Source: Dehalococcoidia bacterium UBA1222 (GTDB lineage: Bacteria > Chloroflexota > Dehalococcoidia > Dehalococcoidales > UBA1222). From it: a stretch of 16,550 bases of DNA. The translations under genes and the position numbers were made by a program. The notes under the pieces were generated by a model. That model was not told the DNA's origin, ran no database searches, and was given only the letters and a program-made list of their open reading frames with translations. The stretch covers positions 305 through 16,854 of the forward strand of contig DBXC01000006.1 of NCBI GenBank assembly GCA_002309415.1, in the 5' to 3' direction. Of the stretch, positions 1-8,411 are shown one piece after another. The stretch's first letter is position 1. Each line of letters opens with the position of its first letter.

Positions 1-812
1 TGAGTCACGCTGTCGGGAATTATAGTTTTAAAACAACCAACGATCAAAGAATTGCTTGCAGTATGGATGATAGCATTGCAGTTATTCCTGCTGTCGTAGG
101 TTGGGTTATTTTTATCGACCTTTATAATTTCTAGCGAAGAACAATCTGCAAATGCAAAGTATTCGATCTGAATCACGCTGTCGGGGATTGTGACAGAAGC
201 CAACGATGAGCAATGAGAAAATGCAAAGTCTCCAATCTGAGTCACGCTGTCGGGGATGGTGACAGAAGTCAGCGAAGTGCAACTATGAAATGCCCAGGCT
301 CCAATCTGAGTTACGCTGTTGGGGATTGTGACAGAAGCCAACGATGAGCAAACAGAAAATGCTGCTTCTCCGATCTGAGTCACGCTGTCGGGGATGGTGA
401 CAGAAGTCAGCGAAGAACAACTTTCAAATGCCGAGTTTCCAATTATAGACACGCTGTCGAGGATTGTGACAGAAGCCAACGATGAGCAATGAGAAAATGC
501 CCAGTCTCCAATCTGAGTCACGCTGTCGGGGATGGTGACAGAAGTCAGCGAAGTGCAACTATGAAATGCTGCTTTTCCAATCTGAGTCACGCTGTTGGGG
601 ATTGTGACAGAAGCCAACGATGAGCAAACAGAAAATGCTGCTTCTCCAATCTGAGTCACGCTGTCGGGGATGGTGACAGAAGTCAGCGAAGAACAACTTT
701 CAAATGCCGAGTTTCCAATTATAGACACGCTGTTGGGGATTGTGACACTTTTATCTTTTCCACGGTATTTTTTTAGAGTAGTTCCATTGATAACAAAATC
801 ATTTGGTTCCAT
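1..812 (-). CDS. BspA-type leucine-rich-repeat protein, C-terminus beyond the window
   Basis: This frame is open from the ATG at 812 to the left edge (270 codons, no stop). The start is supported by an AGAGAGGGG Shine-Dalgarno stretch about 9 bases upstream. The protein opens with a short cap (residues 6-18, F-V-I...L-K-K-Y-R-G), followed by about nine 23-residue repeats of the BspA / LRR_5 type, consensus SVTIPDSVTQIG-x2-AF-x2-CSSL. At residues 232-260 the array is broken by an insert (VDKNNPTYDSRNNCNAIIH, then SLIVGC) of a kind common in BspA-like proteins, after which IPDSVT resumes. There is no signal peptide or membrane segment in the visible part, so a cytoplasmic protein is inferred; the missing C-terminus could carry an anchor. 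Such repeats usually bind proteins, but the partner is unknown. It lies 52 bases after the helicase gene on the same strand and may be its last operon member. The repeats are nearly identical at DNA level, pointing to recent expansion. Confidence 0.9.
   Translation of the reverse strand, partial: MEPNDFVINGTTLKKYRGKDKSVTIPNSVSIIGNSAFESCSSLTSVTIPDSVTQIGEAAFSVCSSLASVTIPNSVTQIGKAAFHSCTSLTSVTIPDSVTQIGDWAFSHCSSLASVTILDSVSIIGNSAFESCSSLTSVTIPDSVTQIGEAAFSVCSSLASVTIPNSVTQIGAWAFHSCTSLTSVTIPDSVTQIGDFAFSHCSSLASVTIPDSVIQIEYFAFADCSSLEIIKVDKNNPTYDSRNNCNAIIHTASNSLIVGCFKTIIPDSVT
184..735. repeat. Tandem 276-bp duplication made of 69-bp LRR units
   Basis: The string CACGCTGT (or TACGCTGT) recurs exactly every 69 bases at 174, 243, 312, 381, 450, 519, 588, 657 and 726, one 23-residue LRR per period. 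Above this sits a larger period: 184-459 and 460-735 are tandem copies of 276 bp (four LRRs). By my count they differ at 12 positions, six of them clustered in one patch (around 294-299 against 570-575). Adjacent 69-bp units alternate between two sequence types, so an older 138-bp step is also visible. The repeat lies wholly inside the LRR gene and keeps its frame. Confidence 0.92.
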
Positions 813-864
813 GTTATAAATCCCCTCTCTATATATACTAAGCAATCACCTCTAATTAAGCCCA

Positions 865-3800
865 TTACTTCAGTTTCTTCTTCCACACGCTTAATGTTAC
901 ATTACCTTCAACGAATACCTTATGGTCGTGGCAGTCTTCCTTGGAATCCTTCATATATTCAGCAAACCCGTGTATAAACTCGATCCCTTTACCCATTACT
1001 TCATCGTTTGCTGTCATGGTCGTTGTCGTCAAGTTGGGTTCAGCGATAGCGTCTGATAAGAATACAACAGTCTTGGCTTTTCCACGGGTTATCGATACGT
1101 TGAAACGGTTGCGGCTGAAGATGAATTCGCTCTCGTTCTTGATCTTCTCGCTTTCCGAGACTCCGTAGCTGACAATCACGGCCTTTCTCTCTTTACCCTG
1201 GAGAGTATCGACCGTGCCTATGAATACGTCATCGTTCTTGATGCTTAGATCCTTGGCAATGGTCGTGCGTACACGGTTGATATGCTCATGATGTGGGGAG
1301 ATGATACCGCAGGCGCCATCAAGCGTCTTTCCGCTTTTCATTACATCACGCCAGAAGTTTCCGTCATCTTTGGCAAGGTTGCCAGTGGTATCGTTCTGCA
1401 TATTGTCCCAGAGTTCACGCACGAGTCTTGTGACGACTTCAATCTCTTTCTCGGTCTGATTTTTGGCGATGCCGGACAGCTCGCATAATACCAATGGATA
1501 TTCGGCATCCAGAATGAAATCCACTAATGAGTCTTTGGAAGCCGCTTTGAGCTGTATCTTTTGTTCTTCGATTGCTGTGGTATAAGCCTTATATGTCGGT
1601 CCGTAGATCTTCTTTGACGGATATTTGCATAGGATTCCGTTCATGCGGAAATTGTCTGAGAGTTTCACGATGTCTTGATGGCCATCCCCTAGTCCGGTGC
1701 AGTACATCCTGAATATAGACCCGTGGATATACTTCTGTCCCGGAACTCCTTTGTAGTTTCCTACAATGATGGGAGGCAGCTGGTTATCATCTCCGACGAG
1801 GAGGAAACGAGTGTTCTCATTGCTGCATTCCAGATTGAGGAACGAATCCATGGCACGGATCTGGGATGCTTCGTCCATTACTATCATATCGAACTCAAAC
1901 AGGGCCTGATCCTTGTGGAAGGCTTTATACGCAGTCCAGCTGGTCATACCGACGATCTGTATCTCATCTTTCTTAAGGTCATTAACGATGCAGCTTTCGG
2001 TCATTATCCCAACATCTTTGCCTTTGAATGCTTTCTTGTCATTGAATTCTTTGGCTTTGTAGACTTTGATATCACATGGATTGCCGCCTTTGAGCATCTT
2101 GTCTGTCTTGAGCAGTACGTTTTCGATTGCCGAATGAGACATGGCTGTGACCATGATCTTTAGTTTCTTTTTCTCAACGGTTTTGTAATAACTTGCCATG
2201 GTTATCAAAGATCTCGCGATAAAGTCGGTCTTTCCCGATGCCGGCGGGCCTACCAGGACCGTAAGTCTCCGTTCCATAAAATGTTTGAATGCATCTTTCT
2301 GTGACGGGCTGAAAGTGTGACCGTCTAGAGACCAGAACTGTGCGCATGCTTTCTCGACAGACGAATCAAATGTGATACCGGTATCAGATGAGAGACGATT
2401 TGGATCCAATAGATCAGGACGTGTAGTCAGGTTTCGTATACCTTCCGCAGTCTTGGGACTGTTGTAATCCGAATATACTTCGAACAAAAGATAATCTCTG
2501 TCTTTTTGCGGTTGGAATGTGGACCTTGGATCTGTTGTGAATTCTGCGCTTGCGCTTGTCCCCAGGTCATCAAAACTCAAATTCTGTATAGGGTAGAATA
2601 CTGTATTGGTGTTTCTTATTTGTATCTTGGGACTTCGCAGGCTCTTCTTGAAAACGGCATCTCTCAGCAGGATTATTTGAGCGCGGTTTTCAGGGGTATC
2701 TTCGCATATCCATGCTGTGAACCATTCTCTGCCAATGTAGCTTGCGTGATTCAGAATGTCATATCTTATCCCGGTTCCTGTGTATCTGAGCTTTAGAATC
2801 GTACCATTATCGATGGCCTTATCGATGCCCTGTGCTCTTGAGGATAAGATTTGGTGATACTTAAGTAACTGTTCGTATTTGTTCTCAAAATCAAGCCTTG
2901 ATACCTCTGGATCGCCAGGATAGTCGGTCTTAAGCAATCTGAATCGTTCCGGCCATGCGTTAAGCTGGATTATATTTTTTCTGCTGTCATCCTGGATGAC
3001 AGATACGATATTGGACTCTACAAATAGTCTTTTTCTTAGATGTTTTGCCAGCGATTCAATCTTACTGTTTTTTTTAGCCGGGTCATTTTCGTTCCAGACG
3101 CTGTTTATGTGTGTTCCGTCAATGACGTTGGTCAGTATCCCGAAATAATAAGTGTCTGAGGCAAAGTTGTAAGCCGGTGAAAAAACAGATGCGATGTCTT
3201 TCAGACCGTATGACACGCCCTCGGACAATACGTAGAGACGGGATAGCTCGCTTGTCAGGACGACTATCGGGTTGTCTACGATAGTACCAGGCTGTTGTTG
3301 CGAATCTGTTACCAGACGATCGCCCTGCATCATCCAGAAAAGTATTGCCATGATCTTATCGATTAAAACTTGGTCTTTTTGAGGATTCAGATAGTCAAGC
3401 ATGTGAAATAGTGAGGTCTCAAGATTGATGTGTTCGTAATCATCCATAACAAAACACTGAAGTTTTCTGTTATTGATGTCATTCGAGTACGAGTCGATCT
3501 TTTCTAACAGTCCATATATGCTTTCAATAAACTCTTTGTCTATACGTGCAAATTCAGATGGAGAATCAGTTTCTGCTACGAACGAGGCATAATATCTTCC
3601 TTGTCCGTTTCCCTCATGTATAGGAAGATATCCTGTTTCCGTCGGTTTATCGTCCTCGTAGAGTCTTATATCTTTCCCTGGTTTGAGCAGCCATGCATAT
3701 GCATATGATCTTCCAGAATTAGTATCCTGCTGAGCTGTTAGATAAAGTGAAAAATTCTGGCTTTTAGGCATTGAAATGGACGTCCCATTCTTTGGAAAAC

Positions 3801-4884
3801 GTTCTTTTTTTCCATCGTAATATGCAATAAGCCCTTTTTCGTATGCATCTGCTTCATTCTTGACTGTATTCCAGAACGAGCAGTCGTTCGTAAGAAGATC
3901 TGGTTGCCTAGTCAAAAGATCTTTTACTGAGTTGAATGAATCGTCTGACAAATCTCTGCTCTTGATCAGTTCCTTGATCCGATTCTGTGCAGAAGATGAA
4001 AGATACGGTATCATACGAACGTTTCGTTTAGCACAACAGAGGGCTTTACAGGTATCGAAGTTGCCGCAGTATTCACATTCCTGGGAGATACTGTAATCAA
4101 GCACTTCTTGTATCTCAGTACCGTTCGTACATGAATCAATGCTTTTACAGATAGCTGGCAACTTTGTTTTGAAGAATTTATCTAATTCATCAAATGCCGG
4201 TTTTAACTCAAAAGCATGCTGCAGGCAGTTATTGGTGATTGGCTCTCTGTTCCAGACTATGCCTTCGGATTCGTTGACGATGCAGTTACTGATAGCATGG
4301 TCTTTGACGATATCCTTTAGTACTTTCACGTATAAAGCGATCTGTATCAGAGCACCTTTCTTAAGAAAACTAGCGTTTTTGGCGTCAATCACAGTGAGCA
4401 GATACTTGCCATTTTCGGGCATATAATCCGCTCTGATGAAATCAGGGTAGAACTTGTCACTTAATTCGAATTGTGTCCTGTATCCTATCTGTGACAAGTA
4501 AGTGTTTTTAAATGAATGAGTTGCACTAAGGCAAGACTGATACAGATAGATCGGCTTGTTTTGGACGTTAAGCCCTTTGAGTTCGTTGACAGTATCACAA
4601 AGTCTTTTCTTTAGCGATAAATCTATTACCATACATGAAGGGTCGGTTTGAAGTTTCTTCACGCGGATCGATTCCCAGTTGTTTCCTGCTGTTGCAGAAG
4701 CATTCTGAGTGTTGAGCTTTTTTGCCCATCCAAGTCCGCTTCTGTCTGCCGATGATACAGAATTGAATACTAGGTACTTGTCGCAGTCGTGTTCAAAGCA
4801 CTGAGCTATGATCGATGGCTTAAGAGTAAGTGAAAGATTCATGCCCCAATGAAGTCCTTTCGATATTGTTCCGAGCAGCATCAT
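865..4884 (-). CDS. Dna2/TM0106-like Fe-S nuclease fused to SF1 helicase
   Basis: A 1339-residue protein predicted to cut and unwind DNA. Residues ~25-285 form a RecB/Cas4-type PD-(D/E)XK nuclease: D148 and D153, V-I-D167-A-K169, and Q181-x3-Y185. An Fe-S cysteine set surrounds it (C29 or C34, then C270-x2-C273-x5-C279, the Cas4/AddB spacing). Residues ~375-500 resemble the RNase H-like domain that follows the nuclease in TM0106-type proteins, but acidic active-site residues are not evident. Residues ~860-1285 are an SF1 helicase core: Walker A GPPASGKT 879-886, Walker B DEAS 1004-1007, motif III GDDNQLPP 1031-1038, motif V GTVDTLQGKE 1223-1232, motif VI with R1267. All key helicase residues are present. 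The exact start is uncertain: the first ATG directly abuts GAGGG, whereas Met15 (4842) has AAAGGA 12 bases upstream and gives an N-terminus that begins just before the first cysteines. It follows the 169-residue gene by 92 bases. A DNA repair or anti-phage role is inferred; neither is shown by the sequence. Confidence 0.9.
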   Translation of the reverse strand: MMLLGTISKGLHWGMNLSLTLKPSIIAQCFEHDCDKYLVFNSVSSADRSGLGWAKKLNTQNASATAGNNWESIRVKKLQTDPSCMVIDLSLKKRLCDTVNELKGLNVQNKPIYLYQSCLSATHSFKNTYLSQIGYRTQFELSDKFYPDFIRADYMPENGKYLLTVIDAKNASFLKKGALIQIALYVKVLKDIVKDHAISNCIVNESEGIVWNREPITNNCLQHAFELKPAFDELDKFFKTKLPAICKSIDSCTNGTEIQEVLDYSISQECEYCGNFDTCKALCCAKRNVRMIPYLSSSAQNRIKELIKSRDLSDDSFNSVKDLLTRQPDLLTNDCSFWNTVKNEADAYEKGLIAYYDGKKERFPKNGTSISMPKSQNFSLYLTAQQDTNSGRSYAYAWLLKPGKDIRLYEDDKPTETGYLPIHEGNGQGRYYASFVAETDSPSEFARIDKEFIESIYGLLEKIDSYSNDINNRKLQCFVMDDYEHINLETSLFHMLDYLNPQKDQVLIDKIMAILFWMMQGDRLVTDSQQQPGTIVDNPIVVLTSELSRLYVLSEGVSYGLKDIASVFSPAYNFASDTYYFGILTNVIDGTHINSVWNENDPAKKNSKIESLAKHLRKRLFVESNIVSVIQDDSRKNIIQLNAWPERFRLLKTDYPGDPEVSRLDFENKYEQLLKYHQILSSRAQGIDKAIDNGTILKLRYTGTGIRYDILNHASYIGREWFTAWICEDTPENRAQIILLRDAVFKKSLRSPKIQIRNTNTVFYPIQNLSFDDLGTSASAEFTTDPRSTFQPQKDRDYLLFEVYSDYNSPKTAEGIRNLTTRPDLLDPNRLSSDTGITFDSSVEKACAQFWSLDGHTFSPSQKDAFKHFMERRLTVLVGPPASGKTDFIARSLITMASYYKTVEKKKLKIMVTAMSHSAIENVLLKTDKMLKGGNPCDIKVYKAKEFNDKKAFKGKDVGIMTESCIVNDLKKDEIQIVGMTSWTAYKAFHKDQALFEFDMIVMDEASQIRAMDSFLNLECSNENTRFLLVGDDNQLPPIIVGNYKGVPGQKYIHGSIFRMYCTGLGDGHQDIVKLSDNFRMNGILCKYPSKKIYGPTYKAYTTAIEEQKIQLKAASKDSLVDFILDAEYPLVLCELSGIAKNQTEKEIEVVTRLVRELWDNMQNDTTGNLAKDDGNFWRDVMKSGKTLDGACGIISPHHEHINRVRTTIAKDLSIKNDDVFIGTVDTLQGKERKAVIVSYGVSESEKIKNESEFIFSRNRFNVSITRGKAKTVVFLSDAIAEPNLTTTTMTANDEVMGKGIEFIHGFAEYMKDSKEDCHDHKVFVEGNVTLSVWKKKLK

Positions 4885-4976
4885 CCCTCAAGAGCTCGAA
4901 TTTGAGTCAGTTATTTTAACATGTTTTTCTTTGTGTTTCGCTAACTGTTCATTTTTGCCAGCTAATTGTGGTTAAG

Positions 4977-5486
4977 CTACGGAATAAGTTCTATTCTGAC
5001 ATCGATTTTGTGTCCGAAATAGCCAACTCTGCTGTAGCGGTTTCCTTGTTCGTTTTCGCAAATATGGCCACGAAGATATTCAACACGCAGATTGCTTGAG
5101 GATCTTTCCATACTTTCAGTGATCCATTGGAGCAGGATATCTGCCCTGGGAGTATCGCTGAACGGGGCAGGCAGTTTATCCATGTCATCTGGAATTACGG
5201 TTTCAATCACGCAAGAAACACTGTTGTCGTGAGGGTGATTATGATTAGCATGATAGTGTGAAACTAGATCATCCAAATAAATATGCAGTTCGATTCCTAT
5301 ATTCCTCCGATTGGTAGAATCGAACGGATGGAAGTAGATGTTTTCTCTGAGCCAGGTTATTGGATCAAAGTTAACATCATTGCCGGTTCCCAAGACGGTC
5401 GGCCATGGAATGTCGCCATGTGCTTCTAACATACCAACTCTTAAGGCTTCGATGACTTGAGGAACAATATTTGTCAAATATGGCAT
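4977..5486 (-). CDS. Hypothetical protein with histidine cluster, upstream of nuclease-helicase
   Basis: I do not recognise this 169-residue protein. The start is good: AAGGGGG lies 8 bases before the ATG at 5486. It is soluble-looking, with no signal peptide or membrane segment. The most distinctive part is residues 77-86, which hold five histidines (H77, H79, H82, H84, H86), a possible metal site. The C-terminus ends in an alternating strand-like stretch (KIDVRIELIP). It is the first gene of a same-strand series leading into the nuclease-helicase 92 bases downstream, so co-transcription and a joint function are plausible but not shown. A TATATT box lies about 45 bases upstream, without a convincing -35 element. 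It could also be an unrelated cargo gene. Confidence 0.7.
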   Translation of the reverse strand: MPYLTNIVPQVIEALRVGMLEAHGDIPWPTVLGTGNDVNFDPITWLRENIYFHPFDSTNRRNIGIELHIYLDDLVSHYHANHNHPHDNSVSCVIETVIPDDMDKLPAPFSDTPRADILLQWITESMERSSSNLRVEYLRGHICENEQGNRYSRVGYFGHKIDVRIELIP

Positions 5487-5682
5487 TTGGGAATCCCCCT
5501 TCTTCCAATATGCATTTCTTTCGCGGGTGAATATAAACTATCCCGTGTCATTTTTCTTGCTGACGTACGGCATCGTCATGTATTTCACCATCGAAAATCT
5601 AATGTATATCAATTAACGAGACTTATTTGGTACATGATTTCATGTATGTAAAAATGCTTTAAGTGTAAGGCTATTACATGTA

Positions 5683-6281
5683 TATATGGAGAACTTGAGG
5701 GTGATACTATCGGCGGCTACAACAGCATGCTCGAGAAACAGAAGAAGGCCGAAGGAGAAGCATACGTCTCGACAGTTCTCTTCGATAATGAGATCGAGAC
5801 CATCCATGACAGAGTTTCCATCGATAAGGTCTCTACCATCACTGACAAGGAATACTATGTCCGCGGATGCACGGCTCTCCTGGATGCCATGGGGAGCACT
5901 ATAGAACATATCAAGCAGATCCACAAATATGCCCGTGAGGAGGATCGACCTGAAAAGACGGTCTTTGTCATCATTACCGACGGTATGGAGAATGCCAGCC
6001 GACACTACAGTTTTAAAGATGTGAAGAAGCTCGTGGAACAGCAGAAGGAAGCATCTGATTGGGAATTTCTTTTCCTCGGTGCCAACATCGATGCTATCGA
6101 AGTGGCCGGCAGATGCGGTATCGCAGAGGAAAGGGCAGTGAATTACAAGTGTGACAGTGTCGGTACAGCCCTCAACTATGAAGCCGTCAGTGATGCTGTT
6201 TGTACCATGCGCTCAGTCGGCGGCAAGATCAGCAAGAACTGGAAGAAAGCCATCGAGAAGGATTTTGCCGAGCGAAACTAA
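5683..6281 (+). pseudogene. Von Willebrand factor A domain protein, 5'-truncated
   Basis: The intact ATG-to-stop frame is 5727-6281 (184 codons), but recognisable family sequence begins earlier, at about 5689, as LEGDTIGGYNSM, with no start codon upstream in frame before a stop (TAA at ~5648). Full-length relatives begin with a strand ending in DxSGSM just before this point, so about 20 residues carrying the first MIDAS metal-binding loop are missing. The rest is well preserved: VSTVLFDN, GCTALLDAMG (MIDAS threonine region), VIITDGMENASR (MIDAS aspartate), and FLFLGANIDAIEVA. Without DxSxS the domain should not bind metal normally. Codon use resembles the malic enzyme and fumarase genes rather than the AT-rich DUF262 genes, so this is probably a resident gene cut by a rearrangement. 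Translation from ATG 5727 lacks a good ribosome binding site. No DxSGS appears in the other frames upstream, arguing against a simple frameshift. Confidence 0.75.
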
Positions 6282-6320
6282 TCATTTTGTGTTTTTATCA
6301 AACAACGAAGTCATTTAATT

Positions 6321-6354
6321 ACGTGGGATGGAGTAAAAATGCTCCATCCCATGT
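6321..6354. terminator. Strong hairpin, probable terminator
   Basis: A perfect 9-bp stem, GGGATGGAG (6325-6333) with CTCCATCCC (6342-6350), closes an 8-base loop. It extends to 13 bp through T-A, G-T, C-G and A-T pairs. It sits 40 bases after the vWA remnant stop. The downstream tail (TGTATTATTA) is only moderately T-rich, and the upstream flank is also AT-rich, so it could act in either direction or be a different kind of structure. It separates the vWA remnant from the DUF262 operon. A 9-base direct repeat, AAGTCATTT, lies on each side (6308-6316 and 6369-6377). Confidence 0.6.
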
Positions 6355-6387
6355 TGTATTATTACACCAAGTCATTTTCTTAATTAA

Positions 6388-6396
6388 TGCTATAGA
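6388..6396 (+). promoter_or_regulatory. Possible extended -10 promoter for the DUF262 pair
   Basis: TGCTATAGA reads as an extended -10 element (TG-N-TATAGA) 45 bases before the ATG at 6441. No good -35 hexamer is found 16-18 bases upstream. It lies after the hairpin, where a promoter for the DUF262 operon would be expected. Weak evidence only. Confidence 0.28.
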
Positions 6397-6440
6397 AATC
6401 TTTCTGACAGAAATCATCTATTGCCGTGGGGTTATAAAAA

Positions 6441-8411
6441 ATGAATAAAGAAATAGTGTTAGATGGTAAAACTTACGTATTGGATGAGGAACGGTATAAA
6501 AAAGTCGAAGATATCTGTTCGCCACGAGCCATTCTTGGATTCAAAAAGCTTGATGATTTGTCCGATCAATATTCCTTTCTTGTCAAAGATTATCAGCGCG
6601 GTTATAGGTGGACGAAATCGGAGATTGATGCATTACTTGGAGATATTGATGGAATAGCTGATGATGAAGATGGATACTGCATGCAACCTTTGGTTGTAAA
6701 AAAACACTCTAATGTATCAGATGAGTATTCGAAACTTATATATGGCGATGGCGAATCAAACAAGGTTAATTTCTCAAATGAAAGAGTCACGGATTATTTT
6801 GAATTAATTGATGGCCAGCAAAGACTGACAACCATCTTTTTGATTAAATCTTTTTTAGGAATGACGAATGAGTCTTTTACTGTATTTTACGAATTACAGC
6901 GAAAACTTGATGCGCATTATATAAGAATGGCAATCGAAAGTATTAAGGACTGGTTTAAAAATAAAGCTGATTATAATCGCAAGTGTGGAAAGAGAGGGAA
7001 ACCATCAGGTTTTGAATGGAAGGATGAGAATAAGGATGCTTTTATTCAAAAACTAAACAAACTCTTTTTCATTTGGTATGAAATTGGAGATGGTAGCCCC
7101 ACCGCAGAAGAAATATTTAGGAACATAAACGAAGGAAAGATTGGGTTAACAAATGCAGAGCTTTTTAAGGCGTTATTGTTAAATCCTGACAAGCAAGACG
7201 CCAAGTTACTTAATAGTGTGAAACAACTTCAGGTGATAGCTTTTGAATGGGATAAACTTGAATCTAACCTTCATGATGATGACTTTTGGTATTTTTTATC
7301 TCAATGTGATGTTGAAATAACCAACCAATGCACTAGACTTGATTATATAATTGAGATGTATGCACGACTCTTAAACAATAAGAAAGAATACAAGTTTGAT
7401 CAGAATAAGGATTATTTTTCCTTTTTGGTTATTCAACGGTATCTACAGGAAGATGATTCCGGTAAAGGTGTATATGGGATATGGAGAGAAATAGTAAGTG
7501 TGTATGATAGATTATATTCGTGGTATAAAGACTTTGAGTTATATCATACGATTGGCTTTATAGTTGCATCCGAAGAAAAACGATTTGGTTCCAAATCAGT
7601 TGTTCCAAACAGGCTTTTTTCTTTGTATGAACATGTCGATAAAGAGGAAGTATCTTTATGCGATACAAGAGCTTGTGCACGCTCTATCATCTACGATTTA
7701 ATAATTGAACCGACTAAGAGTAAGAAATACTTCTGTACTGAAGACCTGTCCTATGATGATAGAGATGTCATTAAAAACGTTCTGTTGTTTTCAAATATTT
7801 TTGCACTCTTTTTCAATAATTCCAGTGAGCACAATGATGGTGTAATTGACTCTTGTATTCGTTTCCCTTTTAGGCTTTATCACCATATCGGTAATGGGGG
7901 AAAGGGGTGGGATATAGAGCATATATCCCCTAGGGTACTAGAAAAAGATATTTCAAGTTTGGATAAAGAGGATAATGGTTTATATGAGTCAACGATTGTG
8001 TCTTGGTTGAACGAACTTGAAGATATCAATGAAAACAGAGATTACATTAATTGTATTAATGATTATTTAGAATCTCCTTCCGATGACAATAAACGAAGCA
8101 TCAATGAAAAGTGGCGCAAGTATGCTGAAGATGTTTCTCAGGACCCAGATGACAATATCAAGAATCTGGTGTTACTCAACACCTCAATAAACAGAGAGTA
8201 CCATAACGCTTTTTTTAATGTTAAACGTCAAATAATAATTGATAAAGACCGAAATGGTATTTTTATTCCAATTTGTACAAAAAATGTTTTCATGAAGTAT
8301 TACTCAAAAGATGTCTGTAATCTTACAAGATGGACAAGTGATGACAAAGGTGCGTATGGCGACTTCTTAGATGAGATGTTGAAAGAAATAAAAGGGTGGA
8401 AGAAAAAATGA
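6441..8411 (+). CDS. DUF262 + DUF1524 (HNH) GmrSD/SspE-like endonuclease
   Basis: A 656-residue protein with both halves of the GmrSD-type restriction fold. The N-terminal DUF262 domain shows DYQRGYRW (50-57), MQPLVV (81-86) and the signature DGQQRLTT (124-131); FRNINEGKIGLTNAELFKALL (226-246) fits the usual N-x2-G-x2-L-T-x2-E segment. The C-terminal DUF1524 domain shows the His-Me/HNH motif WDIEHISP (490-497) and a closing NLVLLN...N-x3-FNVKR segment (575-596). In known members DUF262 is a nucleotide-using domain, and DUF1524 cuts DNA that carries modified bases (GmrSD) or phosphorothioate links (SspE). Both signature motifs are intact, so activity is expected, but the target cannot be read from sequence. 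GTGGGG lies about 9 bases before the ATG. Its stop overlaps the next start as ATGA. The gene is visibly richer in A+T than the malic enzyme and fumarase genes, which suggests horizontal acquisition. Confidence 0.9.
   Translation: MNKEIVLDGKTYVLDEERYKKVEDICSPRAILGFKKLDDLSDQYSFLVKDYQRGYRWTKSEIDALLGDIDGIADDEDGYCMQPLVVKKHSNVSDEYSKLIYGDGESNKVNFSNERVTDYFELIDGQQRLTTIFLIKSFLGMTNESFTVFYELQRKLDAHYIRMAIESIKDWFKNKADYNRKCGKRGKPSGFEWKDENKDAFIQKLNKLFFIWYEIGDGSPTAEEIFRNINEGKIGLTNAELFKALLLNPDKQDAKLLNSVKQLQVIAFEWDKLESNLHDDDFWYFLSQCDVEITNQCTRLDYIIEMYARLLNNKKEYKFDQNKDYFSFLVIQRYLQEDDSGKGVYGIWREIVSVYDRLYSWYKDFELYHTIGFIVASEEKRFGSKSVVPNRLFSLYEHVDKEEVSLCDTRACARSIIYDLIIEPTKSKKYFCTEDLSYDDRDVIKNVLLFSNIFALFFNNSSEHNDGVIDSCIRFPFRLYHHIGNGGKGWDIEHISPRVLEKDISSLDKEDNGLYESTIVSWLNELEDINENRDYINCINDYLESPSDDNKRSINEKWRKYAEDVSQDPDDNIKNLVLLNTSINREYHNAFFNVKRQIIIDKDRNGIFIPICTKNVFMKYYSKDVCNLTRWTSDDKGAYGDFLDEMLKEIKGWKKK

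Noticed and set aside
174..735. Regular 69-bp repeats resembling a CRISPR array or satellite
   Set aside because: There are no unique spacers; the whole period is conserved and translates in one open frame into 23-residue LRR units.
5631..5682. Dyad TACATGA-TT-TCATGTA (5631-5646) and palindrome TACATGTA (5675-5682) as an operator pair or attachment site
   Set aside because: Short AT-rich palindromes near a junction are easily due to chance; no regulator or recombinase gene is in the window to link them to.
5500..5690. A frameshifted 5' part of the vWA gene
   Set aside because: No DxSGSM or other vWA start sequence is seen in any plus-strand frame upstream; the 5' end is absent rather than frameshifted.
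5640..6005. Minus-strand frame of 121 codons opposite the vWA remnant
   Set aside because: The plus strand carries clear vWA family sequence here, so the minus frame is a shadow.
6200..6448. Plus-strand frame of 82 codons spanning the vWA end, hairpin and DUF262 start
   Set aside because: It overlaps vWA coding sequence in another frame, runs through the hairpin and has no supporting start signal.
8396..8407. GTG start for the second DUF262 gene
   Set aside because: The ATG at 8408 forms a classic ATGA overlap and has a better-placed ribosome binding site.
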